From: Klebsiella pneumoniae | GTDB lineage: Bacteria > Pseudomonadota > Gammaproteobacteria > Ga0077536 | Assembly (NCBI GenBank): GCA_945873015.1 | Contig: CAMCBY010000303.1 | Coordinates: 1 to 5,457 of the forward strand | Direction: 5' to 3' | Length of the DNA: 5,457 nucleotides | Shown here: positions 1-5,457 of the stretch, one piece after another | Numbering within the stretch: the stretch's first letter is position 1 | Layout: each line of letters opens with the position of its first letter | Program-made: the position numbers and the translations under genes | The notes under the pieces: model-generated | What the model saw: the letters and a program-made list of their open reading frames with translations, nothing else | Databases searched by the model: none | Told to the model about the DNA's origin: nothing

Positions 1-359
1 CAATGCGCCAGCGCAGGTTTATCCTGGGCGTCCGCCTCGGCGGCCACCACCGGCGCGCACAGCACCATATCGCCCAGCAGATCGGGCGCAATCTCAGCCA
101 GCCCCTCAGCTGCAAACGATAATACATTGGTCGCGTAATCACGCTCGCGCCAGCGCAGATTGAGTGCGCGCCCCTCGGCCTCATCGACCACCCGCAGCGT
201 CAGTTCGACGCGCGCACGAAACGCGCAGGCCGCCCGTTGCACACATTCTACGAAGAACGCCTGTTCCGGCACGCCTGCTGCGCGGCTCTCGATCTGGACT
301 ACCAGATCGACTTCGACAGCGTGGTGATCGTTCACGCGCACGGCACTGATGGCGCTCAC
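1..359 (-). CDS. ybeY: Endoribonuclease / rRNA maturation factor YbeY (3' part cut off by window edge)
   Basis: YbeY is a cytoplasmic metal-dependent endoribonuclease needed for 16S rRNA 3' end maturation and 70S ribosome quality control. I translated this frame by hand: it is open from a GTG at 359-357 to the window edge, giving 119 codons plus two bases. Family landmarks are visible: LTLRVVDEAEGRALNL (residues 53-68), R71 (which aligns with the conserved E. coli Arg59), TNVLSF (77-82), LLGDMVL (94-100) and a final His119. The zinc-binding HGxLHLxGYDH motif would lie just beyond the edge, so it cannot be checked. The GTG forms a GTGA overlap with the ybeZ stop, indicating translational coupling. 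No good Shine-Dalgarno is seen, and in-frame GTGs at 341 and 335 would give an N-terminus closer in length to E. coli YbeY, so the start is uncertain. The identity is firm. Confidence 0.92.
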   Translation of the reverse strand, partial: MSAISAVRVNDHHAVEVDLVVQIESRAAGVPEQAFFVECVQRAACAFRARVELTLRVVDEAEGRALNLRWRERDYATNVLSFAAEGLAEIAPDLLGDMVLCAPVVAAEADAQDKPALAH

Positions 360-1345
360 GAGTTGCGGCGCTCGTCGTCGCGGTCACCATCGTTATCGGC
401 TTCGTGGATGGCGTAGGCATCGAGGATGCGCGCGACCAGAGTGTGACGCACCACGTCCTTGGAACGGAAGAACGTGAAGCTGATACCTTCCACACCGTCC
501 AACACGTCGATGACATGTTTGAGACCAGAGGTGCGGCCGCGCGGCAGATCAATCTGGGTGACGTCGCCGGTCACCACCGCCTTGGAGCCGAAACCGATGC
601 GGGTCAGGAACATCTTCATCTGTTCGATGGTGGTGTTCTGCGCCTCATCGAGAATGATGAAGGATTCGTTCAAGGTGCGGCCACGCATGAATGCGAGCGG
701 CGCGACTTCGATGATGTTGCGCTCGATGAGTTTGGCGACGCGCTCAAAGCCAAGCATTTCATACAGCGCGTCGTACAGGGGGCGCAGATAGGGGTCGATC
801 TTCTGCGACATGTCGCCGGGCAGAAAACCCAGTCGTTCGCCTGCTTCCACCGCCGGGCGCACCAGGCAGATGCGCCGCACGGAGTCGGAATCAAGTGCCG
901 CCACTGCGCTGGCAACCGCAAGATAGGTTTTGCCCGTGCCCGCCGGCCCGATACCGAAGCTGATGTCGAACTCGCGTATCGCGTCGAGATAGCGCCGCTG
1001 ATTGATGCCGCGCGCCTTGACCATGGTGCGCCGTGTGCGGATAGCGCTGGCACTGTCATCGAACTCCTCATCGCCACTCATATCGGCGTTGCGCAGCTCG
1101 AGGTGCACATCGGCACCCGTGATGGAACGGGTGCCGGTCAGGCTGTAGAGCTGACGAATGACGCGTTCGGTCACCACCAGCACATCATGGTCGCCGACCA
1201 GCTTGAACTGATTGCCGCGGTTGCCGATCTCAACGCCGGTGCGGCGCTCGAGCAGCCGCAGGTTTTCGTCGAACTGCCCGCACAGATTGGCGAGGCGCTC
1301 GTTGTCTGCCGGCTCGAGAGCCATTTCAATCGTCGCGGTGCTCAT
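356..1345 (-). CDS. ybeZ: PhoH-like P-loop ATPase YbeZ
   Basis: This is a cytoplasmic PhoH-family NTPase of the YbeZ type, a partner of YbeY that is thought to act as an RNA helicase-like factor in rRNA processing. From the ATG at 1345 the protein has 329 residues, close to the usual YbeZ length. The N-terminal third (about 20-80) is the small KH-like domain preceding the ATPase. Walker A is GIGPAGTGKT at 131-140, Walker B is FIILDEAQNT at 229-238, and the conserved VVTGDVTQIDLP lies at 257-268. The C-terminus is a charged tail rich in Asp and Arg (316-327). The start at 1345 is preferred over an in-frame ATG at 1375 because GAGGT sits 6 bases upstream of it, it overlaps the miaB stop as ATGA, and the extra ten residues look unlike the family. 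Some databases name this gene phoH or phoL. Confidence 0.95.
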   Translation of the reverse strand: MSTATIEMALEPADNERLANLCGQFDENLRLLERRTGVEIGNRGNQFKLVGDHDVLVVTERVIRQLYSLTGTRSITGADVHLELRNADMSGDEEFDDSASAIRTRRTMVKARGINQRRYLDAIREFDISFGIGPAGTGKTYLAVASAVAALDSDSVRRICLVRPAVEAGERLGFLPGDMSQKIDPYLRPLYDALYEMLGFERVAKLIERNIIEVAPLAFMRGRTLNESFIILDEAQNTTIEQMKMFLTRIGFGSKAVVTGDVTQIDLPRGRTSGLKHVIDVLDGVEGISFTFFRSKDVVRHTLVARILDAYAIHEADNDGDRDDERRNS

Positions 1346-2688
1346 GCGCTGACCTCGCGTGCCGCGCCCAACCATTCGCCACGCAGCGAATTGGGCAGCG
1401 CGGCGCTCACGCGCACGTTGGTGAAGTCGCCAATCAGGCTGTGCGGTCCGGCGAAGTTCACCACGCGGTTATGGGCGGTGCGCGCGGCGAGTTCACGGGC
1501 ATCTTTACGTGCTGTGCCGGTGACCAGCACCCGTTGGGTGGTGCCGACCATGGCGGCGTTGTAGCCATCGGCGAACTCGGTGATGCGACGCTGCAGAATA
1601 GCGAGACGGTGCAGCTTCTGTTCCTGGGTGACATCGTCCGGCAGGGCCGCCGCCGGCGTGCCGGGCCGTGCGCTGTAGATGAAGCTGAACGACTGATCGA
1701 AACGAATCTCTTCAATGAAGGCCATGGTGCGGGCGAAGTCCTCGTCGGTTTCGCCGGGGAAGCCGACGATGAAATCGGTTGAAATCAGAATATCGGGCCG
1801 CGCTTCGCGCAGACGCCGGATGATGGACTTGTATTCGAGTGTGGTGTGTCCGCGCTTCATGAGCGCGAGGATCCGATCCGCGCCGCTCTGTACCGGCAGA
1901 TGCAGATGACTGACCAGTTGCGGCACTTCGGCGTAGACCTGAATCAGACGCGGTGTGAATTCGAGCGGGTGAGAGGTCGTGAAACGGATCCTCTCGACCC
2001 CATCAATCGCCGCTACATAACGGATCAGCGCCGCCAGATCGACGACCTGCCCATCGTGGGTCGCACCGCGATAGGCGTTGACGTTCTGCCCGAGCAGCAC
2101 CACTTCGCGCACGCCGCTCGCCGCCAGTTCGACAATCTCGGTGATGACATCATCGAACGGCCGGCTGAATTCCTCGCCGCGGGTATAGGGCACGATGCAG
2201 AAGCTGCAGTATTTGCTGCAGCCTTCCATGATCGAAACAAAGGCGCTCGGGCCGTCCACGCGCGCCGGCGGCAGGTTGTCGAACTTCTCGATCTCGGGGA
2301 AGGAGATATCGATCATGCGGCTCGCGCCACGTTCGACTTCGGCAATCATGGCCGGCAGGCGATGCAGGGTTTGCGGCCCGAACACCACGTCGACGAACGG
2401 CGCCCGCTCCCAGATTAATTCGCCTTCCTGACTGGCAACACAACCACCGACCGCGATAATGACGCTGGGATCGGCTTCCTTCAGCGGTCGCCAGCGGCCG
2501 AGCTCGGAAAACAGCTTTTCCTGGGCCTTCTCGCGCACCGAACAGGTGTTCATCAGCAGCACACGCGCCTGTTCCGGGCTCGCGACCGTTTTTAAGCCAT
2601 GGCTGCGCTCGAGCAGGGCTAGCATCTTGCTCGAATCATATTCGTTCATCTGACAGCCAAAGGTCTTGATGTAGATGCCTTTGCTCAT
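1342..2688 (-). CDS. miaB: tRNA-2-methylthio-N6-dimethylallyladenosine synthase MiaB
   Basis: MiaB is a radical-SAM methylthiotransferase that converts i6A37 to ms2i6A37 in tRNAs reading UNN codons, which improves codon pairing and frame maintenance. The 448 residues match the normal length. The N-terminal UPF0004 domain opens with KTFGCQMNEYDS and carries the auxiliary-cluster cysteines C12, C49 (MNTCSVRE) and C83 (VGGCVA). The radical SAM core has the CxxxCxxC motif at C157, C161 and C164 (EGCSKYCSFCIVPYTRGEE). Further family blocks are VVLLGQNVNAY (196-206), HLPVQSG (263-269) and DFIVGFPGET (305-314). The C-terminal TRAM domain, which binds RNA, covers about 380-443. All six cluster ligands are present, so the enzyme should be active. 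It follows panC by 34 bases with a good ribosome binding site and overlaps ybeZ by ATGA. The miaB-ybeZ-ybeY order is common in proteobacteria. Confidence 0.98.
   Translation of the reverse strand: MSKGIYIKTFGCQMNEYDSSKMLALLERSHGLKTVASPEQARVLLMNTCSVREKAQEKLFSELGRWRPLKEADPSVIIAVGGCVASQEGELIWERAPFVDVVFGPQTLHRLPAMIAEVERGASRMIDISFPEIEKFDNLPPARVDGPSAFVSIMEGCSKYCSFCIVPYTRGEEFSRPFDDVITEIVELAASGVREVVLLGQNVNAYRGATHDGQVVDLAALIRYVAAIDGVERIRFTTSHPLEFTPRLIQVYAEVPQLVSHLHLPVQSGADRILALMKRGHTTLEYKSIIRRLREARPDILISTDFIVGFPGETDEDFARTMAFIEEIRFDQSFSFIYSARPGTPAAALPDDVTQEQKLHRLAILQRRITEFADGYNAAMVGTTQRVLVTGTARKDARELAARTAHNRVVNFAGPHSLIGDFTNVRVSAALPNSLRGEWLGAAREVSA
1352..1356 (-). promoter_or_regulatory. Ribosome binding site deciding the ybeZ start
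   Basis: GAGGT on the minus strand lies 6 bases before the ATG at 1345, inside the last codons of miaB. It is the strongest Shine-Dalgarno seen in the window and favours the ATG overlapping the miaB stop over the upstream ATG at 1375. Confidence 0.65.
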
Positions 2689-2722
2689 GCTGCGTTCTTC
2701 CCGCTGCTACCTGAAACGTCAA
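2689..2722 (-). other. panC-miaB intergenic gap
   Basis: This 34-base spacer is the only non-coding stretch between genes in the window. Read on the minus strand it contains a purine-rich GGGAAG ahead of miaB. I see no hairpin followed by a T-run, so no intrinsic terminator. A TTGACG lies near its start, but the hexamer 17 bases later (AAGAAC) is a poor -10. The gap therefore supports read-through from panC into miaB, although a miaB promoter inside panC cannot be excluded. Confidence 0.6.
2697..2702 (-). promoter_or_regulatory. Ribosome binding site of miaB
   Basis: GGGAAG on the minus strand stands 8 bases before the miaB ATG at 2688. It fits a moderate Shine-Dalgarno. miaB is the only gene here that does not overlap the gene before it, so it needs its own initiation signal. 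Confidence 0.6.
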
Positions 2723-3589
2723 TCAAGCCGTGAGCGGCTTGGCGAGCGTGACGCGAATGTTATCGATGAGACGCGCACCCCCCAGCCATGCGGCGGCGAG
2801 GATGATTAAATCCTGGCAGCCCGCCTTGGGCAGGGTCAGATCGGTCGCGTCGCGCACCGAGATGTATTCCGGACGCATGCCGAGTGCCTTCAATTCGGCC
2901 GCGCAGCGGCTCTCGAGCGTGGTGATGGATTGCGACTGGTTGCGCAGTTCCTCGGCCGCCTGCGTCAGGCTGGTGTAAATGCCTGCCGCCACTTTGCGCT
3001 CTTCGGGCTTGAGGTAACTGTTGCGCGAACTCATGGCCAGGCCGTCGGCCTCACGGATGATCGGCATGCCGATGATTTCGACCGGGAACAGCAGGTCGCG
3101 CGCCATGCGGCGAATGACCATCACTTGTTGGAAATCCTTTTCGCCGAATAGCGCAAAATCTGGCTGGGTGTTGATGAACAGCTTGCTGACCACGGTCGCG
3201 ACGCCGGAAAAGTGCCCCGGCCGAAATTCACCGCACAGAATGTCGGACAACGCTGGCACCGTGACGCGAGTGTCTTCTTCAATGCCGCCCGGATAGAGTT
3301 CGGCAAGATTTGGCGCGAACAAGAGGTCGAGCCCGGCAGCCTCAAGCTTGGCTCTATCGGCGTCCAAAGTGCTGGGATAACGCTCGTAATCTTCGCCGCG
3401 ACCAAACTGGATGGGATTGACGAAGATGCTGACGACGCTGCGATCGGCTATCTCACGAGCACGTGCCAACAACGAGATGTGCCCCTCGTGCAGGTTGCCC
3501 ATGGTTGGCACCAGCGCAACGGTGAGACCATCACGACGCCATTCGCGCAGCGTGTGACGAAGCGTCTTCAAATCGGAATTGGTAATCAT
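2723..3589 (-). CDS. panC: Pantothenate synthetase (pantoate--beta-alanine ligase)
   Basis: PanC condenses pantoate with beta-alanine using ATP, via a pantoyl-adenylate, to give pantothenate, the coenzyme A precursor. It is a cytoplasmic enzyme, dimeric in the family. From the ATG at 3589 it has 288 residues, close to E. coli PanC. Visible motifs are VALVPTMGNLHEGH at 24-37 with the HIGH-like H34 and H37, SIFVNPIQF (54-62), RPGHFSGVATVVSKLF (123-138), FGEKDFQQ (148-155) and the KMSKS-like MSSRN (186-190). The end reads AAAWLGGARLIDN (265-277), as in the family. The frame runs upstream to a TTG at 3652, but the extra 21 residues do not resemble PanC. The ATG at 3589 overlaps the folK stop as ATGA and aligns with the usual N-terminus. 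No clear Shine-Dalgarno precedes it, so it probably depends on coupling to folK. The pathway partners panB and panD are not in the window. Confidence 0.97.
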   Translation of the reverse strand: MITNSDLKTLRHTLREWRRDGLTVALVPTMGNLHEGHISLLARAREIADRSVVSIFVNPIQFGRGEDYERYPSTLDADRAKLEAAGLDLLFAPNLAELYPGGIEEDTRVTVPALSDILCGEFRPGHFSGVATVVSKLFINTQPDFALFGEKDFQQVMVIRRMARDLLFPVEIIGMPIIREADGLAMSSRNSYLKPEERKVAAGIYTSLTQAAEELRNQSQSITTLESRCAAELKALGMRPEYISVRDATDLTLPKAGCQDLIILAAAWLGGARLIDNIRVTLAKPLTA

Positions 3590-4116
3590 CGGGTCGAGGA
3601 TATCCGTGGCAGGGAACGGGACGGTGTCGCCATAGGCACCACACTGGCGCAATCAACAGCGGCGAGCAAAGTGGTCAGCGCAGGCTGACCCGGAATCGAA
3701 AGCTGCGGTGCAATTTCCGCCAGCGGCACCAGCACGAAGGCGCGTTCGGCGAGGCCGGCATGGGGCACGGTCAGATGATCCTCGGCGATCAGCCTATCGC
3801 CGTAAACCAGCAGATCGAGGTCGATAGTGCGCGGTCCCCAGCGTTGGCCACTGCGATCGCGACCCTGACTGCGTTCTATGGCCTGCATGGCATCGAGCAG
3901 CGCGCGCGGCGCGAGCGAGGTCTCGAGCGCCACCACGGCGTTGACGTAGTCGGGTTGGTCCTTGGGCCCCATCGGCGGATTGCGATAGAAACTCGAGACT
4001 GCGCGCAAGCTGCTGCCGGACAACGCGGCGAGTGCATCGATGGCGCGCGCTACCTGCGCCGCCGGGTCGTCGAGATTGCTGCCGAGCCCGAGATAGGCCG
4101 TCACCAATAAGGTCAC
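3586..4116 (-). CDS. folK: 2-amino-4-hydroxy-6-hydroxymethyldihydropteridine pyrophosphokinase (HPPK)
   Basis: FolK transfers pyrophosphate from ATP to 6-hydroxymethyl-7,8-dihydropterin, the step before dihydropteroate synthase in folate synthesis. It acts in the cytoplasm. The family start AYLGLGSNLDDP is at residues 7-18, followed by SSFYRNPPMGPKDQPDYVNA (41-60) for pterin binding. The HPPK signature RWGPRTIDLDLLV is at 92-104, with D99 and D101 in the place of the two magnesium-binding aspartates. VPHAGLAERAFVLVPLAEIAP follows at 117-137. The start is a GTG at 4116 overlapping the pcnB stop as GTGA, with GGAAG 8 bases upstream. A second GTG at codon 5 would give an N-terminus nearer to E. 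coli FolK. At 176 residues it is somewhat longer than E. coli FolK (about 159). The extra residues are a Ser/Pro/Arg-rich C-terminal tail that runs up to panC. Confidence 0.96.
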   Translation of the reverse strand: MTLLVTAYLGLGSNLDDPAAQVARAIDALAALSGSSLRAVSSFYRNPPMGPKDQPDYVNAVVALETSLAPRALLDAMQAIERSQGRDRSGQRWGPRTIDLDLLVYGDRLIAEDHLTVPHAGLAERAFVLVPLAEIAPQLSIPGQPALTTLLAAVDCASVVPMATPSRSLPRISSTR

Positions 4117-5417
4117 GGACGGCGCTTCCGCCGCCGCCGCCGCTTGGGCGCCCCCGCCGCAGGACGCTCATCCAGGCCGCCAAGCATGTCTTCACGCTCG
4201 GCGTCGCTGGCGTCCTGAAAGTCGGTCCACCAGTGCGCGCTGTCGGCATCGGCATCGCCGGCCTCGGCGCGCAGCTTCAAGAAATCGTAGGCGGCGCGGA
4301 AACGCGGATTCTCAAATGCGCGCCGCGCGCGTTTGGGCGACAAATCCACCAGGCGCGGCTGCATGGCCCAGATGTCGCGCGTGATCTGCGTGAAGCGGCG
4401 TGGCACGGCAAGACGGGCGACCTGCCTGGCAATGACCTGATCGGCCGCCACACCCAGCGCTTCCAGCGGCGGCATGCCGTCGGCCTCGAGGGCAGAGCGG
4501 CGCTCTTCAAAGGCGTCCCACAGCAGTGCGGCGAGCAGGAATGCCGGCGTGACCGATTTGCCTGCGGCGATACGCACATCGGTATTGTCGAGCGCACGCC
4601 CGATGAGGGTGGCGGGAAAGCCGTCGCGCTCGTGACTGAGGGCCACTTCTGTCAGCGGGAACAGGTGCTCGAACAGATGATGGTGGCGCAGCGCTTCAAA
4701 AGTCTGCAGCGCATAACCGCCGTGAAACAGTTTCAATGCCTCGTCGAACAGGCGCGCCGGCGAGATGGCGTCGAGTAAGGACGCGAGTTGCGGCAGGGCG
4801 CGCAGCGACTCATTGTCGAGATTGAAGCCGAGCTTCACGGCGAAGCGCACCGCGCGCAACATGCGCACCGGGTCTTCGCGATAGCGTTGCTCGGGGTCGC
4901 CGATGACGCGCAACACGCCCTTTTCCAGATCTTCGACGCCGCCGACATAGTCGATGACGCTGAAATCGTGGATGTCGTAATACAGGCCGTTGACCGTGAA
5001 ATCGCGTCGCCACACGTCGTCTTCGATATCGCCATAGACGTTGTCGCGCAGGATACGACCCTCGTCGCTCATTTCGGCGTGGTCGCCATCATCGTCATCA
5101 TGGGCGGCGCGAAAGGTCGCCACTTCGATGATCTCCGGTCCGAAGCGCACATGGGCGAGGCGAAAGCGGCGCCCAATCAGACGACAGTTGCGGAACAGTT
5201 CGCGCACCTGATCCGGGCTGGCGTCGGTCGCGACGTCAAAATCCTTGGGTTCACGGCCGAGCAATAGATCTCGTACGCCGCCACCGACCAGGCAGGCGCG
5301 GAAGCCGGCACCATCGAGGCGATACAACACTTTCAAGGCGCTCGGCGAGATCATCTTGCGTGAAATATTGTGTTCACTGCGCGTATAGATGCGCGGCGCA
5401 CCGCGGCGCGCGGGCAC
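4113..5417 (-). CDS. pcnB: Poly(A) polymerase I PcnB (5' end may lie beyond window)
   Basis: PcnB adds poly(A) to RNA 3' ends, marking mRNAs and small RNAs for decay by the degradosome and affecting plasmid copy number through antisense RNA turnover. It belongs to the class II nucleotidyltransferases. Counting from the GTG at 5417 there are 434 residues. SEHNISRKMISPSALKVLYR (14-33) matches the family entry. LVGGGVRDLLLG (43-54) is the nucleotide-binding loop, and D59/D61 in PKDFDVAT are the catalytic carboxylates. LIGRRFRLAHV (80-90) is the signature separating poly(A) polymerases from CCA-adding enzymes. RRDFTVNGLYYD (137-148) holds the third carboxylate, and RYREDPVRMLRAVRFAVKLG is at 178-197. 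The tail (425-434) is nearly all Arg/Lys, as expected for RNA binding. The reading frame stays open upstream to the window edge and no Shine-Dalgarno precedes the GTG, so the true start may be outside. It overlaps folK by GTGA. Confidence 0.95.
   Translation of the reverse strand: MPARRGAPRIYTRSEHNISRKMISPSALKVLYRLDGAGFRACLVGGGVRDLLLGREPKDFDVATDASPDQVRELFRNCRLIGRRFRLAHVRFGPEIIEVATFRAAHDDDDGDHAEMSDEGRILRDNVYGDIEDDVWRRDFTVNGLYYDIHDFSVIDYVGGVEDLEKGVLRVIGDPEQRYREDPVRMLRAVRFAVKLGFNLDNESLRALPQLASLLDAISPARLFDEALKLFHGGYALQTFEALRHHHLFEHLFPLTEVALSHERDGFPATLIGRALDNTDVRIAAGKSVTPAFLLAALLWDAFEERRSALEADGMPPLEALGVAADQVIARQVARLAVPRRFTQITRDIWAMQPRLVDLSPKRARRAFENPRFRAAYDFLKLRAEAGDADADSAHWWTDFQDASDAEREDMLGGLDERPAAGAPKRRRRRKRRP
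4125..4129 (-). promoter_or_regulatory. Probable ribosome binding site of folK
   Basis: GGAAG on the minus strand lies 8 bases before the GTG at 4116, within the codons for the basic tail of PcnB. It is a modest match to a Shine-Dalgarno and favours the first GTG over the one four codons later, which has no purine-rich stretch at a suitable distance. Confidence 0.4.
4128..4142. repeat. Short CCG triplet run (5 copies)
   Basis: Five tandem CCG units on the plus strand read as CGG on the coding strand and encode part of the arginine run in the PcnB tail. The tail chemistry is conserved in the family, so this is probably a codon-level by-product of a basic tail. A slippage there would add or remove one arginine without changing frame. 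Confidence 0.6.
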
Positions 5418-5445
5418 GGCGTGATCGTTCTTGCGTTTGGAACGT

Positions 5446-5453
5446 GGGGGGGG
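5446..5453. repeat. G8 homopolymer upstream of pcnB start
   Basis: Eight consecutive G residues lie 4 bases from the right edge (C8 on the pcnB strand). If pcnB starts further upstream, this tract is inside the coding frame as three Pro codons in Ser-Pro-Pro-Pro. A one-base error or slippage here would break or restore that upstream frame, so the extension should not be trusted without checking read depth. Confidence 0.7.
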
Positions 5454-5457
5454 AGAT

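Noticed and set aside
1346..1375. Upstream ATG at 1375 for ybeZ
   Set aside because: The ATG at 1345 has a well-placed GAGGT, and the ten added residues are basic and unlike the family.
404..1564. 386-codon open frame on the plus strand, opposite ybeZ and the end of miaB
   Set aside because: It lies antisense to two genes with complete family motifs, has no recognisable domain and crosses a gene boundary. Long antisense frames are expected from the codon bias of GC-rich genes.
2695..2725. Possible miaB promoter: TTGACG with a -10 about 17 bases downstream
   Set aside because: The -10 candidate AAGAAC agrees with the consensus at only three positions, and transcription would begin nearly at the miaB start codon.
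3590..3652. Upstream TTG start for panC adding 21 residues
   Set aside because: The added residues do not resemble PanC, TTG is rare, and the ATG at 3589 gives the normal length and an ATGA overlap with folK.
5068..5105. GAT/GAC-rich stretch in pcnB encoding an acidic run (HDDDDGDHAE)
   Set aside because: It falls at a loop that also varies in length and sequence in E. coli PcnB, between intact catalytic motifs, so it looks like ordinary loop variation rather than an insertion.
4032..5267. Two long plus-strand open frames (4032-4778 and 4788-5267) opposite pcnB and folK
   Set aside because: They mirror the pcnB codons, are His/Ala/Asp/Gln-rich as such shadows usually are, and match no known family.

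Overview
The window is a compact run of bacterial housekeeping genes, all read on the minus strand. In transcription order (right to left) they are pcnB, folK, panC, miaB, a phoH-like ybeZ, and the start of ybeY. The sequence looks GC-rich. PcnB carries the poly(A) polymerase I signature and an Arg/Lys-rich tail, and every protein resembles its gammaproteobacterial (E. coli-type) relative when compared from memory. This suggests a chromosomal segment of a high-GC gammaproteobacterium outside the Enterobacterales. I cannot name the genus.

Right half (about 3586-5457): pcnB (RNA 3' polyadenylation) overlaps folK (folate pathway) by a GTGA stop/start, and folK overlaps panC (pantothenate synthetase) by an ATGA. 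The folK-panC pair recalls the classical pcnB-folK-panB-panC cluster, but panB is not between them. Middle: panC is followed after 34 bases by miaB (tRNA ms2i6A37 methylthiolation). Left half: miaB overlaps ybeZ by ATGA and ybeZ overlaps ybeY by GTGA. YbeY leaves the window just before its metal-binding histidine motif.

The only non-coding gap between genes is the 34 bases between panC and miaB, and it holds a ribosome binding site but no terminator. The six genes are therefore probably one transcription unit with strong translational coupling. Four of the six act on RNA: PcnB on mRNA/sRNA 3' ends, MiaB on tRNA, and YbeZ/YbeY on rRNA maturation and ribosome quality. The other two supply cofactors (folate and coenzyme A precursors).

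I found no mobile element, CRISPR array, RNA gene or defence-like module, and no convincing new system. The points worth a second look are the missing panB, the joining of two gene blocks that are separate in E. coli, and uncertain starts for pcnB and ybeY.
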